From positions 1 to 25,547 of the forward strand of contig JBBSEX010000039.1 of the NCBI GenBank assembly GCA_038239345.1: a DNA stretch of 25,547 nt, written 5' to 3'. This DNA comes from JBBSEX01 sp038239345 (lineage in GTDB: Bacteria > Acidobacteriota > Terriglobia > Bryobacterales > Bryobacteraceae). This document shows, one piece after another, positions 1-7,941 of this stretch (within the stretch, counting starts at the first letter, position 1; every line of letters starts with the position of its first letter). Under the pieces are notes generated by a model. It saw nothing but the letters and a program-made list of their open reading frames with translations. It had not been told where the DNA came from and made no database searches. The position numbers and the translations under genes were made by a program.

Positions 1-1
1 C

Positions 2-121
2 AGACGGAAGATCGGAGCATGGCGGGAGGAATACAATACAGAACGGCCCCATAGCAGTTTGGGCTACCGGACGCCAAATGAGTTTGCCGAACAATTGAAA
101 TCCTCAGTTATCGCTGGCTGA
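2..121 (+). CDS. IS3-family transposase (orfB), C-terminal fragment
   Basis: The open frame from base 2 to the TGA at 119-121 encodes about 39 residues. They contain the typical end of IS3-family DDE integrases: a W-R-E-E-Y-N-x-E-R-P-H-S-S-L-G-Y-R-T-P pattern after the last catalytic glutamate. The active site itself lies to the left of the window. The protein catalyses cut-and-paste or circle-mediated transposition of the IS. It is partial only because of the window edge; nothing suggests a broken copy. Confidence 0.85.
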   Translation, partial: RRKIGAWREEYNTERPHSSLGYRTPNEFAEQLKSSVIAG

Positions 122-139
122 GAAAATCGAGGCATGTCA
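120..139 (-). repeat. Terminal inverted repeat (right) of left IS
   Basis: Read inward on the minus strand from 139, the sequence is TGACATGCCTCGATTTTCTC. The element start at 25439 reads TGACGTGCCCTCGATAATCT. The two match over most of the first 15 bases, with one substitution and a one-base indel, as expected for imperfect IS3-family terminal repeats beginning with TG. Confidence 0.65.
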
Positions 140-370
140 GTTAAAGTCTGCGGATTACTGATTGATACCCATCCGCTCGGATCTGCCGTCAGAAACGGCC
201 ACTACCCGGCCCATAACATCGCTGATCCGCATAATCCAATCCTGTAATAGAATCCCGCGTATACGTTGCAAACTTTTCCGTATCGTTCCCCAGCGGGTTA
301 GTCAACCGCTCTTCACCATCCGAATAATATTTATTGAAGGACCCCAGTCGATCCGAGGTTACGAGAATTC
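140..370 (-). pseudogene. RHS-repeat core fragment, frameshifted and cut by the IS
   Basis: The minus strand from about 353 down to 140 encodes a clear RHS-repeat-associated core. It reads DRLGS, KYY, GEER, then PLGNDTEKFATYTRDS, then TGLDYADQR and GRF. At about 189-192 one base is missing: the frame runs into TGA after GRF, and the next frame continues with LTADPSG and then SISNPQTL. RHS proteins are large surface or toxin-delivery polymorphic proteins, and this is only the junction region normally lying before a variable C-terminal toxin. The IS end at 139/140 interrupts the reading inside SNPQTL, where family members normally continue. The upstream boundary near 353-370 meets the TPR remnant on the other strand. 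Confidence 0.75.
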
Positions 371-939
371 CAGCGCGGCATCAGTCTAAATCCGGGATAC
401 GCGACAGGTCATCATTGGTACGCCTGGTATTTGACGGCATTGGGGCGAAACAGCGAAGCCATCACCGAGATGAAGAAGGCCGAAAGCCTCGATCTCCTAT
501 CTCTCATCATCGGGGCCGATCTGGCGGAAGAACTCCTCATCGCGCATCGGTATGACGAAGCCATACAGGAAAGCCAGAAGATCATCAGGATGGATCCCCG
601 ATTTGCTGTTGCTCACTACGAATTAGGCCAGGCATTTATTCAGAAGCATATGTATAGCGATGCCATCGCAGAGCTCCAGAAGGCGGTTCAGGAAAAAAAG
701 CCGAAGCTGTAAAGATGCTTGGGCAACTGAAGAAACGTTCGAATCATGGCTTTTCTAATGCTCCCGGAATCGCGCTAGTGTACGCCGGGCTAGATCAGAA
801 AGATGAGGCGATGGCTTCGTTGGAGCGCGCCTACAACGAGCGGTTTAATCCTACGGTATTATTCCGGCCGGCCTTCGATAGTCTGCGCCCGGATCCGCGG
901 TTCCAAAACTTGATGCATCAAATTGGTCTATCGCGGTAA
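362..939 (+). pseudogene. TPR-repeat protein C-terminal remnant, frameshifted
   Basis: Frame 2 reads REFQRGISLNPGYATGHHWY at about 362-421, continuing to LTALGRNSEA and two further TPR units ending near 690. The frame then hits TAA at 710. After the A7 run at 693-699 another frame continues with AEAVKMLGQLKKRS, IALVYAGL, DEAMASLERAYNER and DPRFQNLM up to the TAA at 937-939. This is the C-terminal half of the TPR arrays found on Acidobacteriota serine/threonine kinases and CadC-like winged-helix regulators. The N-terminal enzyme or DNA-binding domain is missing. Truncation plus frameshift make this a dead gene. TTG at 431 could still start a short product, but I see no reason to expect one. 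Confidence 0.75.
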
Positions 940-1060
940 CCCCCTAGTCCTTCTCGGCGAAGAAACACCCGACCAGCGTGACCAGCACAGAAGTTCGCCC
1001 TGCCGTGTTGGTCTCGCACTGCGACTCCGCGCCTTCCTAAGTGTGATGCACTGTTAGAAG

Positions 1061-2440
1061 ATGATCAGGAATTTAAGCCGAATGGAGCGACTGCGATCAG
1101 GCGGCCCGAATGCCCGGTTCGTGTTGATCACGGGATTCGGCGGCCTTTTGCTTTTGATGACCTTTGCCGGACTCGATACCCTCCATGTGTTCCGAGACGT
1201 CGAACTTCATAACAACGAGATTCGTAACGGCTTTCTCGTTCGCACTCGCCTTCTGAATCAAATTCGCGCCGATCTCTACGTGTCTGGAACCTATGTAAGG
1301 GACTACCTACTGGAACCCGATCCGCAACTTGCCGCCAAGCATCAACAGCATCTCGGTCAAGCGCGAAAAGACATGGACGCGGCCTTTTCGCAGTATGCAC
1401 AGCTACGAGATCCCGCTGAGGCAGTGGCATTTGACAGCCTTCAACGCGAATTGAACGATTACTGGTCGTTGCTGCAGCCGGTGACTCGCTGGACTCCAGA
1501 ACAGCGACAGTCGCAAGGATATATTTTTCTCCGCGATCAGGTATTCCCAAGGCGCACTGCGATGCTCGGCATCTCCGACCAGATAGCGCGCGTCAACGAG
1601 GGTCAACTCAGCGCAGCCGGAGCGCAGACAGCAGCGCTATTCTCCAGCTTTGTAATCCGTCTGGGATTGACATTGTCGATCAGTCTGGCGTTGGGTGTGT
1701 TGCTGGCACTCTTCAGCACAAGAAGGGTACTCCGGCTTGAACGAGAATCCGGCATCCGATTTCAGGAGATTGCCACTGCCAGGGAACAACTGAAAGACTT
1801 GTCGGCTAAGCTTCTGGCCGCTCAGGAAGTGGAACGCCGCTCGATCGCCCGCGAACTGCATGACGAGGTAGGTCAGGCGCTCTCGGGACTACATGTCGGG
1901 TTAAGCAACCTTTCCGCATCCCTGCCGGCGCCCCTGTCAGTGGAGACGGAGCGACAGATGGACACGTTGCGCGGCCTCGCGGAGGCGACGATGGGCGTGG
2001 TCCGCAACATCACTTTACTTCTCCGGCCTTCTATGTTGGACGATCTTGGTCTTGTGCCCGCGCTGCAATGGCAGGGCCGGGAGGTGTCCAAACGCATGGG
2101 TCTACAGGTGAAGGTTGCGGCGCAGGGCGTGTCCGACGATCTGCCTGAAGACTATAAGACATGTGTTTACAGGGTGGTTCAGGAGGCATTAAACAACTGT
2201 GTGCGCCACGCTGGTGCTGATTCGGCGCACGTTACGCTAAGGCAGGATGTGAACCGGCTTCTGCTTTCGATTGAGGACGACGGAAGGGGCTTTCAGCCGG
2301 AACTGGAACGCGGCCTTGGACTGCTGGGAATGGAGGAGCGAGTGACGCATTTGCGAGGAACGTTTGAAATCAAGTCAGCAGCGGGACAAGGAACTCTGAT
2401 TGCGATTGCGCTTCCCCTGGATGGAACGGCGCATGCCTGA
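1061..2440 (+). CDS. Membrane sensor histidine kinase, NarX/HisKA_3 type
   Basis: A 459-residue two-component sensor of the inner membrane. The first membrane helix lies at about residues 20-38. An extracytoplasmic helical domain of about 150 residues follows, of the four-helix/CHASE3-like kind (R-x-DLYVSGTYVRDYLLEPD). The second helix is at about 190-218. A short coiled segment leads to the HisKA_3 dimerisation region with phospho-acceptor His267 in RSIARELHDEVGQALSG, followed by the HATPase_c fold with the N box VVQEALNNCVRHAG, DDGRGF and GLGLLGMEER. It should autophosphorylate and pass phosphate to the overlapping response regulator. The ATG at 1061 gives the full first helix; a second ATG at 1082 would also keep it. 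The input signal cannot be told from sequence. Confidence 0.93.
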   Translation: MIRNLSRMERLRSGGPNARFVLITGFGGLLLLMTFAGLDTLHVFRDVELHNNEIRNGFLVRTRLLNQIRADLYVSGTYVRDYLLEPDPQLAAKHQQHLGQARKDMDAAFSQYAQLRDPAEAVAFDSLQRELNDYWSLLQPVTRWTPEQRQSQGYIFLRDQVFPRRTAMLGISDQIARVNEGQLSAAGAQTAALFSSFVIRLGLTLSISLALGVLLALFSTRRVLRLERESGIRFQEIATAREQLKDLSAKLLAAQEVERRSIARELHDEVGQALSGLHVGLSNLSASLPAPLSVETERQMDTLRGLAEATMGVVRNITLLLRPSMLDDLGLVPALQWQGREVSKRMGLQVKVAAQGVSDDLPEDYKTCVYRVVQEALNNCVRHAGADSAHVTLRQDVNRLLLSIEDDGRGFQPELERGLGLLGMEERVTHLRGTFEIKSAAGQGTLIAIALPLDGTAHA

Positions 2441-3086
2441 ACCGATCCGAATAATCCTTGCCGACGACCATACCATTGTCCGCGGAGGCCTGCGTATGTT
2501 GCTGGAGCGTGAGCCAGGGTTCTCAGTGGTCGGCGAAGCGGCTGACGGTCGCGAGGCAATTGAGCTGGCGGGTTCAAAAGTGCCCGACGTGGCGGTCCTG
2601 GATATCGCGATGCCCAATCTGAACGGAATCGAGGCTGCCCGGCAAATCGCCGCCCGTTACCCGACAGTCCGCATCATTGTTCTGAGCATGCACTCCGATG
2701 AAGGCTATGTTCTTCGTGCCCTGAAGGCAGGCGCACGCGGGTACTTGCTGAAGGATGCTCCGGAAACAGATTTGATCGCGGCCGTTCGTGCAGTTCATCA
2801 GCAGAAAGCATACTTCAGTCCGGCGATCAGTAAGATGCTGGTTGAAGATTACGTTCGGCAACTGCGGGAAAGGGATGCCGAGGACTCCTACGAACTACTC
2901 ACCGGCCGCGAGCGCGAGGTACTGCAATTACTAGCGGAGGGCCGCTCCAATAAAGAAGTGGCGGTGCGTTTGAGTCTGAGCCTGTATACAGTGGAAACGC
3001 ATCGCGGAAACATATTGCAAAAGCTCAACTTGCATGGCACGCCGGAGCTGATTCTTTACGCCGTTCGGAAAGGCGTGATCAGTTAG
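2433..3086 (+). CDS. NarL/FixJ-type response regulator
   Basis: A 217-residue cytoplasmic regulator. The receiver domain (about 5-120) shows the acidic pair Asp11-Asp12, phospho-acceptor Asp57 in VLDIAMP, the conserved Ser in VLSMHS and the Lys in YLLKD. A LuxR/GerE helix-turn-helix follows (LTGREREVLQLLAEGRSNKE, then SLYTVETHRGNILQKL). I chose the ATG at 2433 because the receiver fold starts there (PIRIILADD). This start overlaps the kinase stop by 8 bases, which suggests translational coupling and a cognate pair. Earlier in-frame starts at 2400 or 2421 would only add an unrelated tail. Targets are unknown; the gene ends 10 bases from the convergent end of the efflux operon. Confidence 0.93.
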   Translation: MPEPIRIILADDHTIVRGGLRMLLEREPGFSVVGEAADGREAIELAGSKVPDVAVLDIAMPNLNGIEAARQIAARYPTVRIIVLSMHSDEGYVLRALKAGARGYLLKDAPETDLIAAVRAVHQQKAYFSPAISKMLVEDYVRQLRERDAEDSYELLTGREREVLQLLAEGRSNKEVAVRLSLSLYTVETHRGNILQKLNLHGTPELILYAVRKGVIS

Positions 3087-3096
3087 AACGCCCGGT

Positions 3097-3513
3097 CTAT
3101 TGCATTGTGGTTGAGTACCAGTAAGCGTGCAGGACCGCTCGCCGAATTTGCTCCAGCCGGAGGGGCTTTACCAGAACATCGTGTCCGCCGTGTTCCACCA
3201 CTCTTTCCCATAATCCGTCCCACACTTCTTGCGATGCGAGCAAGATTCGCGCGGGACCGGCGCGAGCGGCCAGATCGGGAATAGCGCTTTCCCATTCCAC
3301 TCCAGGCACGTTTCCATCGAGTACGACGGCGGCATATGTCGGACCTGCATGCAAAGATTCAATTGCCTGCGCCACGCTATCGCAAAACTTCACGTTCCAT
3401 AACTCGGCGTCGGCACATTCACGCAGGCGTTCTCTCTCGACGGAGTCTGGCTGGATGATCGCGAGCACGTTAACCACGCGCGAGTCCCGACGCTTAACCG
3501 CATTCCGCGTCAA
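3097..3513 (-). CDS. Stand-alone receiver-like (REC) domain protein
   Basis: About 138 residues with a degenerate CheY-like fold. A first strand VNVLAIIQPDS carries one of the usual acidic residues. The strand AAVVLDGNVPG holds the likely phospho-acceptor Asp, RILLAS gives the conserved Ser position, and DVLVKPLRLEQI carries the conserved Lys-Pro. No output domain follows. The TTG start overlaps the TGA of the upstream channel gene (TTGA), so it is probably translated as the last gene of the efflux operon. A GTG a few codons inside is an alternative start. It may be a phosphate sink or a modulator of the convergent kinase/regulator pair; that link is inference from proximity alone. Confidence 0.7.
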   Translation of the reverse strand: MTRNAVKRRDSRVVNVLAIIQPDSVERERLRECADAELWNVKFCDSVAQAIESLHAGPTYAAVVLDGNVPGVEWESAIPDLAARAGPARILLASQEVWDGLWERVVEHGGHDVLVKPLRLEQIRRAVLHAYWYSTTMQ

Positions 3514-4790
3514 CGTAACATTCCTATCTGGTACTGCACGAGCGAGCGTTGCATCTGGTATTCATAGCGAGCGCTTGCGTTCGCAATTTGCGCCGATGTG
3601 AGGTTAAGTTGCGCTTGGCTTAATTCAATGATTGAGCTAAGCCCCAAATCGTAGCGGCGCTGCGCGAGGTCGAGCGCTAGCTGAGCTTGCGAGAGCAACT
3701 GCCCCGCGAGGCCGACGCGCTCAAACGCGGTGGATGCATCGAGATATGCCACTCGAACATCGCGGAGAATCCGATTCGCTGCGTCGTTGACATTTTCAGC
3801 CGCAGCTTTGGCTCGCAACTCCGCCTCAGAGCGGCGAGCCTTGAATAAGCCACCATTGAACACCGGAATATTCACATTGATTCCGATCGCGCCGTACCGC
3901 TCCGGAACCGCATCTTGCCCGGCTGGAACAAAGCCAGCAGCTCCAAGCACTCCGATGGTGGGGAAAGCCAACGCGCGCTCGGCTTGGGTGAATGTGCGTG
4001 CAGCACTCTCTTCCAGGCGGAGACGGGCGAGTTCCGGGCGATTTTGAACTGCTTCCAAGAGCAGCCCTTGCACCGTAGCGGGCAGAGGATCGGCGGGCAT
4101 CGGTTCATCGGCCAGGGTGAAGGCGGTTTGTCCAGGGATGCCCATCGCGGTGGCCAGATCGGCCTCGCCTGCGGCAACACCATTTTGGGCGTCGGCGAGC
4201 AGGAGCTTCGCTTCATTCAGGTTCACGCGGGCGAAGCTCAGGTCCAGTTCCGACTTCAATTGTGCCTGAGCCAGAGCACCCACCTGATCGGCGACCAACT
4301 GCCGGGCGGTGACGGTTTGCTGCGCCACCGTCAGTACTGCACGCGCGCGCAAGACGCCAAAGTAAGCGCGTACGGTTGCGAGTAGCACCTGTGCCTTGGC
4401 TGTTTCGGAAGCTTGATCCTGTGCTTCCGCGCGGAAGCGGGCGGACTGCACCAGGTTACTGGTTCTGCCAAAATCGGTGATCATCTGGCTGAGGGACAAG
4501 CCGGAACCGATCCGGCTGTAGACTACAGGATTGTTCAAACCGCCCGCGGCCAGCCGGCTGCCCGAGTCCGCCCGTACACCTGTGAGACTTCCTGACAGGA
4601 CGGGTTGAAAGGCGGATCGATATTCCGTGGGCACCTGGTAGGCTGCCGCCGCCTCAAACTTGGCGGAGGAGATCCGGGGATTGTTTTGCAGAGCCAGTTT
4701 CTCGGCTTCAGCCAGAGTCAGTTGTTGCGTCTGATTCTGGGCAAGGCATGAGCTGGCGCTAATCAGAAGGGCATATCGTAAGAGCCGCAT
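3510..4790 (-). CDS. TolC-family outer-membrane efflux channel
   Basis: A 426-residue outer-membrane factor. It has a signal peptide (MRLLRYALLISASSCLAQ) and two similar OEP halves rich in long helices, with family landmarks LTLAEAEKLALQNNP at the start, RPELARLRL in the middle and AQRRYDLGLSSIIELSQAQL near the end. It would form the trimeric exit duct for the RND pump encoded just upstream. The start is the ATG at 4788-4790, one base after the pump's stop. The frame is open further upstream, but that would destroy the signal peptide and overlap the pump gene by over 100 bases. Confidence 0.92.
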   Translation of the reverse strand: MRLLRYALLISASSCLAQNQTQQLTLAEAEKLALQNNPRISSAKFEAAAAYQVPTEYRSAFQPVLSGSLTGVRADSGSRLAAGGLNNPVVYSRIGSGLSLSQMITDFGRTSNLVQSARFRAEAQDQASETAKAQVLLATVRAYFGVLRARAVLTVAQQTVTARQLVADQVGALAQAQLKSELDLSFARVNLNEAKLLLADAQNGVAAGEADLATAMGIPGQTAFTLADEPMPADPLPATVQGLLLEAVQNRPELARLRLEESAARTFTQAERALAFPTIGVLGAAGFVPAGQDAVPERYGAIGINVNIPVFNGGLFKARRSEAELRAKAAAENVNDAANRILRDVRVAYLDASTAFERVGLAGQLLSQAQLALDLAQRRYDLGLSSIIELSQAQLNLTSAQIANASARYEYQMQRSLVQYQIGMLR

Positions 4791-4791
4791 G

Positions 4792-7700
4792 CTAAAGGGT
4801 GTGCCTGTCGTACACCAGAACATAAGCCGCCGGGACCAGAAGAACAGTGAAGGCAACCGAAACAGCCAGCCCTCCGAGAATCGCGCGGGCCAACGGCGCG
4901 TAACTTTCACTGCCCTCACCTAGCTTGAGTGCCATCGGCATGAGTCCGATAATCGTTGCCAGAGAAGTCATAAGAACGGGACGAAGCCTTACCCGGCAGG
5001 CCATTACTGCGGCTTCGCGGACCGCCATTCCCTCGCTCCGCAAATGCCGGGTGAACTCGACGATCAGAATGCTGTTCGAAACCGCGATGCCGACGAGCAT
5101 CACAATCCCCATCAGCGACATCACGTTCAGCGTTGTACCCGTGCTCCAGAGAGTTAGCAGAACACCAGTGATCCCCGGCGGTACGGCGAGCAAAATAATG
5201 AACGGGTCAACGAACGATTTAAACTGAGCGACAAGGATTAGATACAGCAGAACAACGGCCAGGCAAAGGCCAAGTCCGAAACTCTTGAACGAAGCGCGCA
5301 TGCCCTGGACCATGCCGCGAAGTTCCACCTTCAGACCAGCCGGCACCTTCGTCCTTGCGACGATCGCATCGATTGCAGTAGCGATTCTACCGAGATCCTC
5401 GCCGAGAGGCCGGACGTAGATGTCCATCGTTCGCCGCAGTTGATAATGGTCTAGCTCCGTCGGCGACTTTATCCTTGTAATCGTGCTCACGGTGTCCAAT
5501 CGGGTCGGCAGAGCGCTACCCGTTGCTCGTAGAGGGATTGCCCGGAAGTCACCCAGGCTCTTGATCTGGCGTTCGGGATATTGCACGGTCAGCATGTAGT
5601 CGTTACCCGACTTCGGATCTATCCAGAAGCTTGGGGCGATCATCTGGTTGCTGGTCAAGGCGGTGATCACATTGCCCACCACCTCGCGCTGACTCAGTCC
5701 TAATTGCGCGGCGCGCGTACGATCAATATCGAGCTGAAGCGCTGGATAATCGATATCCTGCGGAATATAAACGTCCGCGACTCCCGGTATCTTGCGAATA
5801 TCAGCCGCGAGCCTGACTGCGGTTGCATACGATGCCTGAAGATTCGAACCGGCAACCTGTACGTCAATCGGCGCCGGCAGGCCAAGGTTTAACACCGCGT
5901 CCACAAGCCCACCCGATTGCAGGAAGACGCTCAGTTCCGGCATGTCATGCGCCAGCCGATCTTTCACAAGTGCCATATATTCGTAACTGCCGGTCTTGTG
6001 TCCGTCCCGCAGGCTCGCCTGGACAAAGGCGGTGTGCATGGCCGAGTTTGATGTGTAGATCGCCGAGAAGTCTGGAGTGGCACCGATGTTCGACACAATC
6101 ATGCGGAGTTCAGCGGGAGGCACAACCTGCCGGATTATGGCTTCCACTTTTGCCACTTCGCCTTCGGTAAGAGCAAGGCGCGTGCCCGTGGGTGCTTTCA
6201 GATTGATGACGAATTGGCCCGGATCAGTTCGGGGAAAGAAGGAGAGGCCGAGCAAAGGGTACAGCGCCAAACTTACTGCAAACAGCACAAAGAAGATTCC
6301 GAGCGTCAAGCCGGGCTTGCGCAATGAGGGCAGAAGGATTCGATCATAGAGTTTGAGAAAGCCTTCGAATTTATTGTTGAACCAGATGTTGAAGCGCTCG
6401 CCCGGTCCTTGTTTCCGTCGCGCCAAGTCGCTATGCAGCGGGATTTCCTCTGAAACGGTGCCATGATGATGCGGGGCTTTAATGAAGCGAGCGCAAAACA
6501 AGGGCACGACCGTGAGGGCGACGACGTAAGAGGCGAACAGGGAGATGCCGACTGTCAGAGCCAGTGCCGTAAAAAGAAACTTGCTGACGCCGTAGAGAAA
6601 CGTCACGGGGAAGAACACCACGACAGTGGTGAGTGTGGCGGCAAGTACGGGCAACGCCACCTCACGACCGCCTTTCTCCGCTGCTTCCTCCGGGCTAGCG
6701 CCCAGTTCCATATGACGGTAAATATTCTCGAGAACTACGACCGAGTTATCGATCAACCGTGAGAACGCAAGAGCCAGGCCACCCAGCACCATGCTGTTAA
6801 TGGAACTGCCGCCCAAGCTCAATACCAGAAATGTAGCGAGCGCGGAAAGTGGGATCGAGAAGAACACCGCCACCGTGGCTCGTAAACTCCCGAGGAAAAT
6901 CAAAATCATGATCGAGGTCAAAAACAGCCCGATGGCGCCTTCATCGAGCAACGTCTCGATGGCTGTTTTGACGAAGCGCGATTGATCGAAGACTACGTTG
7001 CTGACCAGTTGCGTAGGCACGTCAAAAAGATCCTTGACGGCACTCTTCACCCCGTCGACCACGGCGATTGTGTTCGTATCGCCTCCCTGTTTCAGCACCG
7101 GCAGGTAAACGGAACGCTGGCCGTCGACGCGAACTATATTGGTCTGAATCTGCTGAGCGTCTTTGGCTTCGCCGATGTCAGCGACGCGCACCGGGTCCAT
7201 GCCCGCAGTCTTGAGGGGAAGCTGCGAGATTTCACCCACGTCCCGCAGTTGGCTGTTGGTGTAGATGCTGTAATCGAGCTGCCCAATTTGCACGTCGCCG
7301 GAGGGCAGGATCAGATTCGAATCGTTCACCGCGCGAACCACGTCCATCAGGCTGAGTTGGTGCGCCTCCAGCTTATAGGGATCGGCATAGACCATAATCT
7401 GCCGGTACTTGCCGCCAAATGGCTGCGGGACACTCGCGCCGGGCACACTGGCAATCTGATTTCGGACGGCGTACTGCGCCAGATCGCGCAGCTTCGTTTC
7501 CGTGAGCCCTTCGCCCTTGAACGTCACCAGGCAGACCGGCAGACTGGATGCATCGAACTTGAGAACCACTGGCGGCAGCGTCCCGGGAGGAAGACGCCGC
7601 AGATTCGCCATCGCAAGATTTGAAATGGTTGTCACGGCGGAATCTGCATTCAGGCCAGGCTGGAAGTAAACCTTGATTAGGCTGACGCCGGGCAATGACC

Positions 7701-7941
7701 GCGATTCGATATGTTCGATACCGCTCGCCAGCGTAAAGAAGCGTTCGAAACGGCTTGTGATGTCTGCTTCAATTTGCTCGGGAGGCATGCCTGAATAAAA
7801 CGTTGCGACAACCACAACCGGGATATTTATTGACGGGAACATGTCCACCGGCATCCGCACCATGCTCGAAATACCGATCACCGCGATAATCAGGCAGATG
7901 ACCACAATCAGATAAGGTGCTTTGATTGCGAAGCGAGACAT
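4792..7941 (-). CDS. RND (HAE1/AcrB-family) efflux pump with altered proton-relay residues
   Basis: A 1049-residue inner-membrane transporter of normal RND length. It has an N-terminal helix (YLIVVICLIIAVIGISSM), two large periplasmic loops (about 30-330 and 560-860) and two blocks of membrane helices. The family signature FPSINIPVVVVATFYSG is present, as is the C-terminal RLRPVLMTSLATIIGLMPMA. In the helix equal to AcrB TM4 the usual Asp-Asp pair is Asp398-Asn399 (SRLIDNSVVVLEN). In the TM10 equivalent the lysine matching AcrB K940 is Ser955 (GIAVSNSILIVEF). The pump sits between its adaptor (stop directly abutting) and channel genes, forming a complete tripartite system. The substrate is unknown, with drugs or solvents more likely than metals because the HME-type charged motifs are missing. 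Confidence 0.94.
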   Translation of the reverse strand: MSRFAIKAPYLIVVICLIIAVIGISSMVRMPVDMFPSINIPVVVVATFYSGMPPEQIEADITSRFERFFTLASGIEHIESRSLPGVSLIKVYFQPGLNADSAVTTISNLAMANLRRLPPGTLPPVVLKFDASSLPVCLVTFKGEGLTETKLRDLAQYAVRNQIASVPGASVPQPFGGKYRQIMVYADPYKLEAHQLSLMDVVRAVNDSNLILPSGDVQIGQLDYSIYTNSQLRDVGEISQLPLKTAGMDPVRVADIGEAKDAQQIQTNIVRVDGQRSVYLPVLKQGGDTNTIAVVDGVKSAVKDLFDVPTQLVSNVVFDQSRFVKTAIETLLDEGAIGLFLTSIMILIFLGSLRATVAVFFSIPLSALATFLVLSLGGSSINSMVLGGLALAFSRLIDNSVVVLENIYRHMELGASPEEAAEKGGREVALPVLAATLTTVVVFFPVTFLYGVSKFLFTALALTVGISLFASYVVALTVVPLFCARFIKAPHHHGTVSEEIPLHSDLARRKQGPGERFNIWFNNKFEGFLKLYDRILLPSLRKPGLTLGIFFVLFAVSLALYPLLGLSFFPRTDPGQFVINLKAPTGTRLALTEGEVAKVEAIIRQVVPPAELRMIVSNIGATPDFSAIYTSNSAMHTAFVQASLRDGHKTGSYEYMALVKDRLAHDMPELSVFLQSGGLVDAVLNLGLPAPIDVQVAGSNLQASYATAVRLAADIRKIPGVADVYIPQDIDYPALQLDIDRTRAAQLGLSQREVVGNVITALTSNQMIAPSFWIDPKSGNDYMLTVQYPERQIKSLGDFRAIPLRATGSALPTRLDTVSTITRIKSPTELDHYQLRRTMDIYVRPLGEDLGRIATAIDAIVARTKVPAGLKVELRGMVQGMRASFKSFGLGLCLAVVLLYLILVAQFKSFVDPFIILLAVPPGITGVLLTLWSTGTTLNVMSLMGIVMLVGIAVSNSILIVEFTRHLRSEGMAVREAAVMACRVRLRPVLMTSLATIIGLMPMALKLGEGSESYAPLARAILGGLAVSVAFTVLLVPAAYVLVYDRHTL

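Larger units (their letters stand above)
1..139 (+). mobile_element. IS3-family insertion sequence, right end only
   Basis: The window opens inside an IS3-family element (IS407/IS2-like type) running left to right. It contains the last codons of the transposase and a short non-coding tail ending at base 139, where the sequence changes to a decayed RHS gene. The end is placed at 139 because the last 20 bases, read on the minus strand, start TGACATGCC and closely resemble the start of the element entering the window at 25439. The same IS species at both ends is likely but cannot be proved, since only opposite ends of the two copies are visible. Confidence 0.8.

Noticed and set aside
4791..4919. 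N-terminal extension of the TolC-like channel
   Set aside because: It would overlap the pump gene by about 130 bases and bury the signal peptide; the ATG at 4790 is clearly better.
6982..7623. 213-residue plus-strand frame inside the RND pump gene
   Set aside because: Mirror of a well-conserved pump frame; no independent support.
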